Part shown: in pieces, positions 16,335 to 25,041 of the stretch
Numbering within the stretch: position 1 is the stretch's first letter
Layout: every line of letters starts with the position of its first letter
Assembly: GCA_028291345.1 (NCBI GenBank)
Contig: JAQGIF010000109.1
Span: 1 to 37,638 of the forward strand
From: Rhodospirillales bacterium
GTDB lineage: Bacteria > Pseudomonadota > Alphaproteobacteria > BOG-932 > Roseiterribacteraceae
Length of the DNA: 37,638 nt
Reading direction: 5' to 3'
The notes under the pieces: model-generated
Seen by the model: the letters and a program-made list of their open reading frames with translations, nothing else
The model's database searches: none
Told to the model about the DNA's origin: nothing
Made by a program: the position numbers and the translations under genes

Positions 16335-16787
16335 ATGCTCAGCCTTCAGGAAATATCCGATCGTCTCGAAATCCAGCAGCTAATGGTCGATTACGCCACG
16401 GCCCTGGACGAATATGAAATCGACCGGATGGATAATATCTTCACGCCCGATGCTTATATCGATTATCGCGCCATGGGCGGCGTCGACGGCCGGTATCCCG
16501 AGATCAGGGAGTGGCTGAAGAATTCCCTCAAGAATTTCTCCAATTATTATCACATGATCTCGAATGTCTCGATCAAGATCGACGGCGACACGGCGACCAG
16601 CAAGATCGTCTGTTTCAACCCGATGGGCGTTCCGATGGAGGATGGCACCAAACAAGTGATGTTCCTGGGCCTGTGGTATCGCGACCGGCATGTGCGCACC
16701 CCCCAAGGCTGGCGGATTTGCGAGCGAATCGAAGAAGCGACCTATCAGCACAACGTGCCGGCCCATATCCGGGTGATGGACGAGTAG
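16335..16787 (+). CDS. SnoaL/NTF2-like family protein
   Basis: 150 residues with the cone-fold pattern of the NTF2-like (SnoaL_4) group: helix LQEISDRLEIQQLMVDYATALDEY, then IFTPDAYIDYRAMGG, a tryptophan-containing helix, and paired strands ending FLGLWYRDRHVRTPQGWRI. GGGGGA-type Shine-Dalgarno bases precede the ATG. Members include the small subunits of ring-hydroxylating dioxygenases, dehydratases and ketosteroid isomerases, so the fold alone does not give a reaction. It diverges from the extradiol dioxygenase-like gene with about 260 bp between starts, which would suit a shared catabolic function. Confidence 0.8.
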   Translation: MLSLQEISDRLEIQQLMVDYATALDEYEIDRMDNIFTPDAYIDYRAMGGVDGRYPEIREWLKNSLKNFSNYYHMISNVSIKIDGDTATSKIVCFNPMGVPMEDGTKQVMFLGLWYRDRHVRTPQGWRICERIEEATYQHNVPAHIRVMDE

Positions 16788-16836
16788 GGGCAGCGTACGA
16801 GGGTCGTGTTGCGGCCCTTCCCGGGTAGGGCAGAAG

Positions 16837-16897
16837 AGCGAAGCGCGTTCCGCCATCCTACGGCGTGTTCGCAAAAGGTGGCGGAAGGCGCTTCGCT
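16837..16897. repeat. Long inverted repeat between convergent genes
   Basis: Arms at 16837-16855 and 16879-16897 are 19 bases each and pair with one mismatch, around a 23-base loop. It sits between the 3' ends of the SnoaL-like and DCC genes. It could act as a terminator in both directions, though no T-run follows, or be one copy of a dispersed palindromic element. Confidence 0.6.
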
Positions 16898-16926
16898 TTG
16901 CCGCCTGCACGCTCCCTCGTCGTCGT

Positions 16927-17352
16927 CTACCAATGCCGCTTCCAACGATTCCAAGCGAAGAGCGCGTCGGCGAACAGATCATATCCGATGCGCGCAATCT
17001 GGCGGATGACCGGCAGCCCTAGCGTCCGCCCAAGCAAGGCGTCGCCAGGGGTTCGAAGCCAGATCGCGATTGCGCAGTCGGCGCCGACATAGAGTCGGCC
17101 GTCCGCATCGACAGCGTGCAGCCGGCGACGCACGTCGTCGATCTTTGCGCCGAATCGCATGAGTGCGTCAGGTTCATTATTGATATCGCGAAACTCGATC
17201 GTGCCGTCGCGAACGGCACGGACGAGCCTGTTGCGTTGCCATTCGATCCCAGTGTTACAAACCGGGCATTTCGTATTGTACCACACGGTGAGGTTCGGCG
17301 GCATTTTCGGCTTTTCGGGTAACCAAGACGCGGGGTGGAATTCCAAGTACAT
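16927..17352 (-). CDS. DCC-family thiol-disulfide oxidoreductase-like protein (DUF393)
   Basis: 141 residues. The N-terminal motif VWYNTKCPVCNTGIEWQR carries the CxxC redox pair of the DCC (DUF393) family. RDINNEPDALMRFG, the LHAVDADGRLYVGADC strand and the C-terminal GYDLFADALFAWNRWKRHW follow the family outline. The start may instead be the internal ATG at 17304, which puts the CxxC about 12 residues from the N-terminus as is usual. DCC proteins are presumed thioredoxin-like but few have been tested. It is convergent with the SnoaL-like gene and 164 bp from the 3' end of the TetR gene upstream. Confidence 0.8.
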   Translation of the reverse strand: MYLEFHPASWLPEKPKMPPNLTVWYNTKCPVCNTGIEWQRNRLVRAVRDGTIEFRDINNEPDALMRFGAKIDDVRRRLHAVDADGRLYVGADCAIAIWLRTPGDALLGRTLGLPVIRQIARIGYDLFADALFAWNRWKRHW

Positions 17353-17516
17353 AATACATGATCAATTTGAAGATATCACTGGAATGCAGCCGGATTGAAC
17401 ATAGCGCCTTTGAAGTCAGTAAAGGCGTCTCTGCAGAGTTCCGGAGTTTCCATTGTGGCGCGAGTATCTCAGGCCGATCCAGCCAAAGGCACTGAATAAG
17501 CTGTACGCAATCCGCT

Positions 17517-18173
17517 CTAGCCTGCGTTCGGCCTGTATCGCTCGATAAAGTCCCGGAAATAGCCGGCCATGATGCGTGAGCCCTCGGTGACATCGATTTT
17601 CCAGTCGAAGATTGCGACCTCGTAGCAAAAGTCGTTGAGCTGCCGCAGAAGCAGGCGGGATTCGATGCGGGCGCGCATCGCATCGGGGGCGTTCGAACCG
17701 GACACGCGGAAGGCGGGGATGCGCAGGGCCCAGCGCTGCTCGATATCGCGGATGATGTCGATCATGATCGGGTGGAAGGCGGGCTCGATCGCCAGCATAT
17801 GGGCCGACGTGACGATCTGGTCCTTTTCCTCGCGATAGAGTTCGACCAGGCGGCCGATCCAGTCCACCAGGTCCTGCTCGGTTGGATTATCGAAAGACAG
17901 CAACTGGTCGAAGACCGCCGCAAGGCGCGGCGAGAACCCGGCATGGAGCTCCCGCCCCAGCGCGAACTTGCTGTCGAAATATTTATAGAAGGTGGCGCGA
18001 CTGACATTGGCGCGGGCGATCACATCCTCGATCGCGGCGGTCGCATAGGACTTTTCCGCGAATATTTCCTTGGCGGCTTGCAGGATGCTTTCGCGGCTTT
18101 TCTGCTTTTGCCGCTCCTGAAGCGTCGGGCCATGCGCGGCACGATGACTGCGTTCACCGGCGAAGTTAGTCAT
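17517..18173 (-). CDS. TetR-family transcriptional regulator
   Basis: 218 residues. The N-terminal DNA-binding domain reads SILQAAKEIFAEKSYATAAI then VIARANVSRATFYKYFDSKFAL, a textbook TetR helix-turn-helix. The remaining 150 residues form the helical ligand and dimer domain, which shows no signature. I chose the ATG at 18173; an in-frame GTG at 18182 is also possible. It diverges from the cysD operon with about 270 bp between starts, and an imperfect palindrome lies over the cysD -10 element. Control of itself, of cysD or of the nearby DCC gene are all possible; the ligand is unknown. Confidence 0.9.
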   Translation of the reverse strand: MTNFAGERSHRAAHGPTLQERQKQKSRESILQAAKEIFAEKSYATAAIEDVIARANVSRATFYKYFDSKFALGRELHAGFSPRLAAVFDQLLSFDNPTEQDLVDWIGRLVELYREEKDQIVTSAHMLAIEPAFHPIMIDIIRDIEQRWALRIPAFRVSGSNAPDAMRARIESRLLLRQLNDFCYEVAIFDWKIDVTEGSRIMAGYFRDFIERYRPNAG

Positions 18174-18306
18174 CTTGCGCACTGCAAGCCTGAGTAAGAA
18201 GCAAAGTTCGCTCGCTCAAGCCGGCGATATTGCCATAATTCGTAAAATTCGGTCTCTGATTAACATTGACGCTCAAGAGCAAACCCTCGTAAACCGACGC
18301 ATCGCG

Positions 18307-18335
18307 TTGACACGATCATACTCCATGTATATACA
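18307..18335 (+). promoter_or_regulatory. Sigma70-type promoter of the cysD operon
   Basis: TTGACA at 18307-18312 and TATACA at 18330-18335 are separated by 17 bases, an almost perfect housekeeping-type promoter. It lies about 110 bases before the cysD ATG. The -10 falls inside a palindrome, so a repressor could block it. Confidence 0.6.
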
Positions 18336-18341
18336 GGACGT
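18320..18341. promoter_or_regulatory. Candidate operator, imperfect palindrome over the cysD -10 box
   Basis: A 22-base imperfect palindrome whose centre TGTATATACA (18326-18335) is perfectly symmetric. Size and position suit a TetR dimer, and a TetR gene diverges from here. This is a proposal from symmetry only. Confidence 0.35.
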
Positions 18342-18444
18342 ATAGTCAGAAAATGCGCAACGCAATTCCCTGGGGCGGCCGGTATTTCGGAAGCCGACGG
18401 GGCGAGGCCGGCGACGGTCTCGCGGAATAAAAGAGGAAGGTAGA

Positions 18445-19344
18445 ATGTCGGGTCTCACCCACCTTCAGCGTCTGGAGGCAGAAAGCATTCACATCATGCG
18501 GGAGGTCGCGGCGGAAGCCGAGAATCCTGTGATGATGTATTCGATCGGCAAGGACAGTTCGGTCATGCTGCGGCTGGCGATGAAGGCATTCGCGCCGGGC
18601 AAGCCGCCATTCCCGATGATGCATGTCAATACGACGTGGAAGTTCCACGACATGATCGCGTTCCGCGATCAGCAGATGGCCGAGCTCGGTCTGAAGCTGA
18701 TCTCCTATACCAATCCGGAAGGGCTGGCGAACAACATCAACCCGTTCGACCACGGTTCGGCCTATACCGACATCATGAAGACCCAGGCGCTGAAGCAGGC
18801 GCTGGACAAGTACGGCTTCGACGCGGCCTTCGGCGGCGCGCGACGCGACGAGGAGAAGAGCCGCGCCAAGGAGCGCATTTTCTCGTTCCGCTCGGCCAAT
18901 CATGTGTGGGACCCGAAGAGCCAACGGCCCGAACTGTGGCGGCTTTACAACGCGCGCAAGAACAAGGGCGAATCGATCCGTGTCTTCCCGATCTCCAACT
19001 GGACCGAGCTGGATATCTGGCAATACATCTATCTCGAGAATATCCCGATCGTGCCGCTCTATTTCTCGGCGCCGCGGCCGGTGGTCGAGCGCGACGGCAA
19101 CCTGATCATGGTCGATGACGAGCGCATGCGGCTCCATCCCGGCGAAAAGCCCGAGATCCGGAATGTCCGCTTCCGCACCTTGGGCTGCTATCCGCTGTCG
19201 GGCGCGGTCGAAAGCGACGCGGCGACCCTGCCGGACATCATTCAGGAAATGCTGCTGACCACGACGTCCGAGCGCCAGGGGCGGGCGATCGACCATGACA
19301 GCGCTGCGTCGATGGAGAAGAAGAAGCGCGAGGGGTATTTTTAA
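18445..19344 (+). CDS. cysD: CysD, sulfate adenylyltransferase small subunit
   Basis: 299 residues, full length. The PP-loop [20 protein letters not shown] lies near residue 35, followed by [39 protein letters not shown] and [16 protein letters not shown], all typical of CysD. With CysN it makes adenosine 5'-phosphosulfate from sulfate and ATP, driven by GTP hydrolysis. A GAGGAAGG site precedes the ATG. The stop overlaps the cysNC start (TAATG), giving tight coupling. First gene of the sulfate-activation operon. Confidence 0.97.
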   Translation: MSGLTHLQRLEAESIHIMREVAAEAENPVMMYSIGKDSSVMLRLAMKAFAPGKPPFPMMHVNTTWKFHDMIAFRDQQMAELGLKLISYTNPEGLANNINPFDHGSAYTDIMKTQALKQALDKYGFDAAFGGARRDEEKSRAKERIFSFRSANHVWDPKSQRPELWRLYNARKNKGESIRVFPISNWTELDIWQYIYLENIPIVPLYFSAPRPVVERDGNLIMVDDERMRLHPGEKPEIRNVRFRTLGCYPLSGAVESDAATLPDIIQEMLLTTTSERQGRAIDHDSAASMEKKKREGYF

Positions 19345-21254
19345 TGGCGCACGTATCGGACCTTATCGAAACCGACATCGAGCAATATCTCCAGTCCCAT
19401 CAATATAAGAGCCTGCTGCGCTTCATCACCTGCGGCTCGGTCGACGACGGCAAGTCGACCCTGATCGGGCGCCTGCTCTACGAATCGAAGATGATCTTCG
19501 AGGATCAGCTGGCGGCGCTCGAAGCCGACAGCAAGAAGATGGGCACCCAGGGCCAGGAGATCGACTTCGCTCTGCTGGTCGACGGCTTGGCCGCCGAGCG
19601 CGAGCAGGGCATCACGATCGACGTCGCCTACCGCTTCTTCTCGACAGACCGGCGCAAGTTCATCGTCGCCGACACGCCCGGGCACGAGCAATATACCCGC
19701 AATATGATCACCGGCGCCTCGACCGCCGATCTGGCCGTGATCCTGATCGACGCCCGCAAGGGCGTGCTGGTGCAGAGCCGCCGGCACTCCTATCTGGTGT
19801 CGCTGATCGGCATCAAGCAGGTCGTGCTGGCCGTCAACAAGATGGATCTGGTCGGCTATTCCCAGGAAAAATACGACGCGATCGTGGCCGAGTATCTGGA
19901 GTTCGCCAAGCAGATCGGGCTTGAGAACATCACCCCGATCCCGATGTCCGCCTTCAAAGGCGACAACATCACCGATAACAGCGCCAACATGCCCTGGTAC
20001 ACGGGCCAGCCGCTGATGCCGCATCTGGAGAGCGTGCCGATCGCGACGGAAAATCCGGACGCGCCGTTCCGCATGCCGGTGCAGTGGGTCAACCGCCCGA
20101 ACCTCGATTTTCGCGGCTTTTCCGGGGTCATCACCGCCGGCACGGTCAAGGTCGGCGACCGGCTGAAAGCCTTGCCGTCGGGCAAGGAGAGCAGCGTCGC
20201 CAGCATCGTGCTGGACGGCCCGATTCCACAAGCGACCTCGGGCCAGTCGGTCACCATCACCCTGACTGACGAGATCGATGTCAGCCGTGGCGATATTCTT
20301 TCGGCGGCCGGTTCGCCCCCGGGCGTGTCGGACCAGTTCGAAGCGACGATCGTGTGGATGAACGATACGGCGCTGCTGCCCCATCGCCCCTATCTGCTGA
20401 AGATCGGGGCGCGGACGGTCAGCGCCAACGTCTCGGCGATCAAGCACAAGGTCAACGTCAACACGCTGGAGCATCTGGCGGCGAAGTCGCTGGAGCTGAA
20501 CGAGATCGGCATCTGCAATATCAGCCTCGAGCAGATGATCGCGTTCGACCCCTATGCGGAGAACAAGGACACCGGCGGCTTCATCCTGATCGACCGGATG
20601 ACCAACGAGACGGTCGGCGCCGGGCTGATCCACTTCGCGCTGCGCCGCGCCCAGAACATCCACTGGCAGGCGGTCGATGTCGACAGGAACGCCCGGGCGA
20701 CTCAGAAGTCGCAGAAGCCGGCCGTATTGTGGTTCACCGGCTTGTCGGGTGCCGGCAAATCGACCATAGCCAATCTGGTCGAGAAGAAGCTCTATGCCAT
20801 CAACCGGCATACCTATCTGCTCGACGGCGACAATGTCCGCCACGGGCTGAACCGCGATCTCGGCTTTACCGATGTCGACCGGGTGGAGAATATCCGCCGC
20901 GTCGGCGAGGTGTCGAAGCTGATGGCCGATGCCGGCCTGCTGGTGCTGACAGCGTTCATCTCGCCCTTCCGGGCCGAGCGCCAGATGGTGCGCGATCTGA
21001 TGGGGCCGGGCGAGTTCCTCGAGGTCTATGTCGAGACGCCGCTGAATGTCGCCGAGAGCCGCGACGTGAAGGGCCTCTACAAGAAGGCACGCAAAGGCGA
21101 GATCAAGAACTTCACCGGCATCGACTCGCCCTATGAAGCACCTGAGAAGCCCGATATCCGCGTCGATACCACCACGATGTCCGCCGAACAGGCTGCCGAC
21201 CATATCGTCAAGGTCCTGGAAGAGCGCGGCATGCTGACGGGAGACCACGCGTGA
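19344..21254 (+). CDS. cysNC: CysN-CysC fusion: sulfate adenylyltransferase large subunit and APS kinase
   Basis: 636 residues. The N-terminal GTPase has [18 protein letters not shown] (P-loop), [12 protein letters not shown] and NKMDLV, followed by EF-Tu-like barrels. From about residue 455 a complete APS kinase follows, with [20 protein letters not shown] (P-loop) and [17 protein letters not shown]. The fused protein makes PAPS from sulfate, the NodQ/CysNC layout common in alphaproteobacteria. Start overlaps cysD and stop overlaps cysQ (GTGA), so the three are made together. Nothing is missing from either domain. Confidence 0.97.
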   Translation: MAHVSDLIETDIEQYLQSHQYKSLLRFITCGSVDDGKSTLIGRLLYESKMIFEDQLAALEADSKKMGTQGQEIDFALLVDGLAAEREQGITIDVAYRFFSTDRRKFIVADTPGHEQYTRNMITGASTADLAVILIDARKGVLVQSRRHSYLVSLIGIKQVVLAVNKMDLVGYSQEKYDAIVAEYLEFAKQIGLENITPIPMSAFKGDNITDNSANMPWYTGQPLMPHLESVPIATENPDAPFRMPVQWVNRPNLDFRGFSGVITAGTVKVGDRLKALPSGKESSVASIVLDGPIPQATSGQSVTITLTDEIDVSRGDILSAAGSPPGVSDQFEATIVWMNDTALLPHRPYLLKIGARTVSANVSAIKHKVNVNTLEHLAAKSLELNEIGICNISLEQMIAFDPYAENKDTGGFILIDRMTNETVGAGLIHFALRRAQNIHWQAVDVDRNARATQKSQKPAVLWFTGLSGAGKSTIANLVEKKLYAINRHTYLLDGDNVRHGLNRDLGFTDVDRVENIRRVGEVSKLMADAGLLVLTAFISPFRAERQMVRDLMGPGEFLEVYVETPLNVAESRDVKGLYKKARKGEIKNFTGIDSPYEAPEKPDIRVDTTTMSAEQAADHIVKVLEERGMLTGDHA

Positions 21255-22021
21255 ACCTCGCCGATCTGCTGACAAAGCTGCGTCCTGTGGCCGAGGAAGC
21301 CGGGCGCGAGACGATGCGCTTTTACGGCGCGCCGGAAGCGACCTGGAAGGAAGATGGCAGCCCAGTCACGGCGGCGGACACGGCGGCCGAAGCCGTCATC
21401 CTGCCGGCCTTGCGTGCGCTGACGCCCGATATTCCGGTGATCTCGGAGGAAGAAGCGGCGGCGGGAACCAGCCCTGAGGTGAAGGGCAAGAAGTTCTGGC
21501 TGGTCGATCCGCTGGACGGCACCAAGGAATTCATCAAGCAGAATGGTGAGTTCACCGTGAATATCGCGCTGATCGACGATGGCGTGCCGGTTCTGGGCAT
21601 CGTCCATTCGCCGGTCACCGGCGACACCTACTGCGCCGCCGGGCCCGGCACCGCCACCCTGGCGTTAGCCGGTGGCGAGGCCAAGGCGATCGGCGTACGC
21701 CGGCCGCCGGCGGAAGGGCTTACGGTGGTCGCCTCCCGCTCGCACGGCGCCGGGCCTGAGCTCGACGCATTCCTGGCGGGTTTGAAAATCGCCGAGCAGC
21801 GTTCGGCCGGTAGTTCGGTCAAATTATGCCTGGTCGCGCGCGGCGATGCGGACGTCTATCCGCGGCTCGGCACGACGATGGAATGGGATATCGCGGCGGG
21901 CCATGCCGTGTTACTGGGGGCAGGCGGACGGATCGAAACCGTGGACGGCGCACCTTTCCTTTACGGCAAGCCGGAATTCCGCAATCCTCACTTCGTCGCC
22001 TATGGCGATTGGCGTCGCTGA
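21251..22021 (+). CDS. cysQ: CysQ, 3'(2'),5'-bisphosphate nucleotidase
   Basis: 256 residues of inositol monophosphatase fold. Metal-site motifs are [25 protein letters not shown] (DPxDGT) and [13 protein letters not shown] (WDxAAGxA). CysQ dephosphorylates the PAP formed when PAPS is used, and limits PAPS accumulation. Start is GTG at 21251, overlapping the cysNC stop. It completes the sulfate-activation operon; no PAPS reductase or sulfite reductase is in the window, so PAPS may feed sulfotransferases as well as assimilation. Confidence 0.95.
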   Translation: MNLADLLTKLRPVAEEAGRETMRFYGAPEATWKEDGSPVTAADTAAEAVILPALRALTPDIPVISEEEAAAGTSPEVKGKKFWLVDPLDGTKEFIKQNGEFTVNIALIDDGVPVLGIVHSPVTGDTYCAAGPGTATLALAGGEAKAIGVRRPPAEGLTVVASRSHGAGPELDAFLAGLKIAEQRSAGSSVKLCLVARGDADVYPRLGTTMEWDIAAGHAVLLGAGGRIETVDGAPFLYGKPEFRNPHFVAYGDWRR

Positions 22022-22034
22022 TTGGGATGGTGGC

Positions 22035-22517
22035 ATGGTCGGGAACGGCGGTAAGGCAGGCCGATATGAGTTCGATGAAACGGACCGGAGAATTCTCGAG
22101 CTACTGAAGGTGAACGGCCGCGCGACCAACCAGAAGATCGCGCGTCTTCTCAAGATTTCGGCAGCGACCGTCAGCGCGCGCATCCGCCAGATGGAGGATG
22201 CCAAGGCGATGAAGGTAATCGCCGCCACCGATTTCTCGGCTTTCGGCTATAATATCCTGATCGCCATCGGGGTCGAAGTTCAGGGCCGGCCAGCTGAGGA
22301 TGTGGCGCAGGAACTGGCCAAGCTGTCACAGATATTGTCGATCAACCTCGTGACTGGCGCCAAGGACATCGAAATCCTGCTGGCGGTTCATGAATTCTCC
22401 GAACTTTCCGATTTCCTGCTGAACGATATCGCGGCGATCCGGGGGATCAGGAGCCTGTCGCCGGCGATCGCGGTGGATACCGTGAAGTTCGATTTCGATA
22501 TCGCGCCGCTGTCGTGA
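22035..22517 (+). CDS. Lrp/AsnC-family regulator (first of two)
   Basis: 160 residues. The N-terminal winged helix-turn-helix runs FDETDRRILELLKVNGRATN then RLLKISAATVSARIRQMED. The C-terminal RAM-type domain (FSAFGYNILIAIGVEVQG, LSINLVTGAKDIEILLAVHE) would bind an effector and form octamers. The ATG at 22035 lies 13 bp after the cysQ stop with GGGATGG upstream. The stop overlaps the start of the next Lrp gene. It may regulate the operon; the effector is unknown. Confidence 0.9.
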   Translation: MVGNGGKAGRYEFDETDRRILELLKVNGRATNQKIARLLKISAATVSARIRQMEDAKAMKVIAATDFSAFGYNILIAIGVEVQGRPAEDVAQELAKLSQILSINLVTGAKDIEILLAVHEFSELSDFLLNDIAAIRGIRSLSPAIAVDTVKFDFDIAPLS

Positions 22518-23020
22518 GCGGCGCCGGAATGACCAAATATCAGCTCGACACATTCGATCATCAGATATTGAAGGTTCTGGCCAGCGATGCCCGTCTTAGC
22601 AACCGCAAGATCGCGCAGGCGCTAGGCGTCACGGAAGGCACCATTCGGGGACGGCTGAAGCGGCTGCAGGAAGAGAATTATCTGCGTTTTACAGCGGTCA
22701 CCGCGCTCTCTTATCTTGGCAACCCGCTGCTCGTGTTCATCGGGGTCACTGCCGAGCAGGGGCGGGTCAAGGAGGTGGCGCAGGCGATCGCCGAAATGGG
22801 CGGCATCCGCAGCGTCATCATCACGTTGGGCCGGTTCAACATTCTTGTGGTCGGGATGTACGGCACATTGCAGGAGGTGCTCGACGTCGCCAACAACAGC
22901 ATCCTCGCCTTGCCGGGGGTCCGCCATGTCGAGACCTCGATCTCGGTCAAACAGCTGAAATACGACACCCGCCTCGCTAAGATCACGCGGCCGTTCGTAC
23001 CAGTGGATGACGACGAATAG
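22514..23020 (+). CDS. Lrp/AsnC-family regulator (second of two)
   Basis: 168 residues from GTG at 22514, or 163 from ATG at 22529. The HTH reads LDTFDHQILKVLASDARLSN then IAQALGVTEGTIRGRLKRLQ; the RAM domain reads VFIGVTAEQGRVKEVAQAIA and IITLGRFNILVVGMYGTLQE. It overlaps the preceding Lrp gene by 4 bases (GTGA). The two proteins share fold but clearly differ in sequence, so this is not a fresh duplication. Close coupling hints at a mixed oligomer or paired regulation. An SDR gene begins 58 bp downstream. Confidence 0.9.
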   Translation: MSGAGMTKYQLDTFDHQILKVLASDARLSNRKIAQALGVTEGTIRGRLKRLQEENYLRFTAVTALSYLGNPLLVFIGVTAEQGRVKEVAQAIAEMGGIRSVIITLGRFNILVVGMYGTLQEVLDVANNSILALPGVRHVETSISVKQLKYDTRLAKITRPFVPVDDDE

Positions 23021-23078
23021 AGAAACCGCCCGGTTCCGTTCGCAAGACAATATCAATAACTGTCAGGGGACAGACAGC

Positions 23079-23858
23079 ATGAATCTCTTCGACCTCACCG
23101 GCAGCGTGGCGATCGTCACCGGCGGAAATGGCGGCATCGGGCTGGGCATGGCCAAAGGGCTGGCCGGGGCCGGGGCCAAGGTCATGATCACCGGGCGCAA
23201 CGCCGCCAAGGCAGAGGGCGCGCTGCAGGAGTTGGCGGCGTTGGGCGCCGAGGCGGGCTTTATCGAGGGCGATGTCCGCGATGAAGCGACCTGCGGCCGC
23301 ATGATTTCCGAGACGGTGGAGCGGTTTGGACGGCTCGATATTCTGGTCAATAATGCCGGCGCCCACGCACATGGCAGGGCCGGGAGTTTGTCGCTGGAGG
23401 ATTGGTATGTCGATATCGATACCAACCTGACCGGTATGTTCCTGCTGTGCCGCGCGGCCTATCCGCATCTCAAGAGCGCCGGCGCCGAACGTCCCCATGG
23501 CGGGCGTATCATCAATGTTGGGTCGCTCGCCTCGACCGGCGCACTGTCCTATTCGGTGAATTATTGCGCCAGCAAGGGCGGGGTGCTGCAGCTGACCAAG
23601 GCACTCGCGGTCGAGTGGGGGCCGGATGGCATCAACACCAATTCGATTTTGCCGGGCTGGGTCGAGACCGACATTACCGCCGGCACCAAAAACGTCGAGG
23701 GCTTGCCCGAAATGATCGCCGGCCGGACGCCGACCGGCCGCTGGGGTCAGCCCGCCGATTTTGCCGGTATCGCGATCTATCTCGCCTGCCGCGCCTCGGA
23801 CTTCATGAACGGCGCCGGCATCACTGTCGATGGCGGCTATTCGATCAAGTTGCTTTAG
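23079..23858 (+). CDS. SDR-family oxidoreductase (FabG-like)
   Basis: 259 residues. TGGNGGIGLGMAKGLA cofactor motif near residue 12, ITGRNAAKAE (Arg suggests NADP), NNAGAHAHG, catalytic YSVNYCASKGG (Tyr-x3-Lys) and GAGITVDGGYSIKLL at the C-terminus. The ATG at 23079 follows CAGGGGAC, and homology begins there although the frame opens at 23007. It is cytosolic and reduces or oxidises an unknown carbonyl/alcohol. It follows the Lrp pair on the same strand and is convergent with the next TetR gene, 4 bp away. Confidence 0.88.
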   Translation: MNLFDLTGSVAIVTGGNGGIGLGMAKGLAGAGAKVMITGRNAAKAEGALQELAALGAEAGFIEGDVRDEATCGRMISETVERFGRLDILVNNAGAHAHGRAGSLSLEDWYVDIDTNLTGMFLLCRAAYPHLKSAGAERPHGGRIINVGSLASTGALSYSVNYCASKGGVLQLTKALAVEWGPDGINTNSILPGWVETDITAGTKNVEGLPEMIAGRTPTGRWGQPADFAGIAIYLACRASDFMNGAGITVDGGYSIKLL

Positions 23859-23862
23859 CCGG

Positions 23863-24462
23863 CTAGGCGCGATCGGCCAAGGTCGCGGCCCAAATATCGG
23901 TCAGGGTGGCCAGCAACGCGTCGCGGTCGTTCTTCCAGCCACCATAATGCCAGGCGTCCATGCAGCGCTCCAGCTGCAGGATCAGGAGATAGGCGCGCCG
24001 CCGCCCTTCTTCCGGGCTGAAGCGGTTCCACAACGGATTGTCGCTCATCAGCGCGTCGGCGCGATGTTCCATCTGCGCCAAGAAGTCAGCGCGTAATTCG
24101 GAGGGCATCTCCTGAATGACGATATAAGTCGTCTCGGCATTCTGGTCCCATGCCTCGAACATTTCCCGCATCCAGCCGCCGATGCTCTTATGGTTCCACT
24201 CGGTCAGGGCGCCGAAATGCTTATAGAGCGTGAAGGCGGTCTCCCACATGCTGCGGGCGAATTCGCGGATGACGTCCTGCTTGTCGGTAAAGTGCGCATA
24301 GAAGGTGGCGCGCGAGGTTCCTGCCGCCTTTGCGATGTCGTCGACGGAGGTGGCGCGCGTGCCGTTGCGGACGAACAGCTCCCGCGCCGCATCGACCAGG
24401 CGCTGGCGGGTAAAATCGCGTTGTTGCCGCCGCAGCGGTATCGGCTTGGCTTGATTCATCAA
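23863..24462 (-). CDS. TetR-family transcriptional regulator
   Basis: 199 residues. The basic N-terminus RRQQRDFTRQRLVDAARELF leads into VDDIAKAAGTSRATFYAHFTDKQDV, a standard TetR HTH. The C-terminal domain is helical with several Trp residues and no recognised signature. It diverges from the HiPIP operon with 236 bp between starts, and a symmetric site (24509-24536) lies between. It is the best candidate regulator of that operon, by position only. Confidence 0.9.
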   Translation of the reverse strand: MMNQAKPIPLRRQQRDFTRQRLVDAARELFVRNGTRATSVDDIAKAAGTSRATFYAHFTDKQDVIREFARSMWETAFTLYKHFGALTEWNHKSIGGWMREMFEAWDQNAETTYIVIQEMPSELRADFLAQMEHRADALMSDNPLWNRFSPEEGRRRAYLLILQLERCMDAWHYGGWKNDRDALLATLTDIWAATLADRA

Positions 24463-24508
24463 CTCGGCAGTTCGTCCGTTAAGACCGCCATCGTAAGGCC
24501 TCTCTCAT

Positions 24509-24536
24509 CACTTAGCTCAATGCGTTAGCGTAAGTG
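24509..24536. promoter_or_regulatory. Candidate TetR operator upstream of the HiPIP operon
   Basis: CACTTA and TAAGTG, perfect 6-base inverted arms, enclose 16 bases with further partial symmetry. The site lies 47 bp upstream of the divergent TetR start and about 160 bp before the HiPIP gene. Proposed by symmetry and place. Confidence 0.3.
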
Positions 24537-24698
24537 AAGCCCTGCTCCTTGCTAACCTATAGCACCCTATTGAACAGCCGTAAAATGACTCGACATTTGT
24601 AAAGTGAAAGACCATATTGTTTTTCAATAAGCGGCTTGTGACTTTTGTCGTATATAGGTCCGGTTAAGCAAACTGTGTACGGCAAGGGAGTTGATGTG

Positions 24699-24989
24699 AT
24701 GGGCAAGGTTGGGTTTTCACGGCGCACCGTTATCGAGCGCGGGCTTTTGATGGTTCCGGCATTGGCGTTCCTGCCGTCCATTGCCAAGGCTGCCGGAGCA
24801 TGTGCCGATCCGACCGACAGCCTGCGGGCGTCTTTGCATTATACCGAGATGGGGCCGGACGCTAAAATGGTCTGCGCCGGTTGCGGATTTTTCGAAGCCG
24901 ATGACGATAAAAGCTGCGGCAATTGCAAGATTTTCAACGGTCCGGCCAATGCCAAGGGCCATTGCGATTCCTGGGCCGCGAAGGGTTGA
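24699..24989 (+). CDS. Tat-exported high-potential iron-sulfur protein (HiPIP)
   Basis: 96 residues. The N-terminus GFSRRTVIERGLLMVPALAF has a twin-arginine pattern followed by a hydrophobic stretch, so export already folded is expected. The mature part holds CAGCGFF (Cys59, Cys62), CGNCKIF (Cys73, Cys76) and HCDSW (Cys89). The last matches the HiPIP C-x2-[FYW] end; ligands are probably 59, 62, 76 and 89. HiPIPs carry single electrons in the periplasm between redox complexes. The ATG at 24699 has GGGAG 8 bases upstream; an earlier ATG at 24645 is less likely. It is first in an operon of exported proteins. Confidence 0.85.
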   Translation: MGKVGFSRRTVIERGLLMVPALAFLPSIAKAAGACADPTDSLRASLHYTEMGPDAKMVCAGCGFFEADDDKSCGNCKIFNGPANAKGHCDSWAAKG

Positions 24990-25009
24990 CGCGGCGGGTC
25001 TAAATAATG

Positions 25010-25026
25010 TGTCCCGCATAGGGACA
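25010..25026 (+). other. Small hairpin between HiPIP gene and next gene
   Basis: TGTCCC (25010-25015) and GGGACA (25021-25026) pair around a 5-base loop, directly before the GGGGGAG ribosome site of the next gene. It might stabilise the upstream message or tune translation downstream. No T-run follows, so a terminator is unlikely. Confidence 0.35.
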
Positions 25027-25041
25027 GGGGGAGCAAGACTG

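Noticed and set aside
15147-18324. Shared 11-base word GATCATACTCC near 15147 and 18314
   Set aside because: In a 37 kb window, many 11-base matches are expected by chance, and the contexts differ.
19341-21275. Long minus-strand open frame (644 codons) opposite cysNC
   Set aside because: Same reason: an exact shadow of a fully conserved gene, with no domain of its own.
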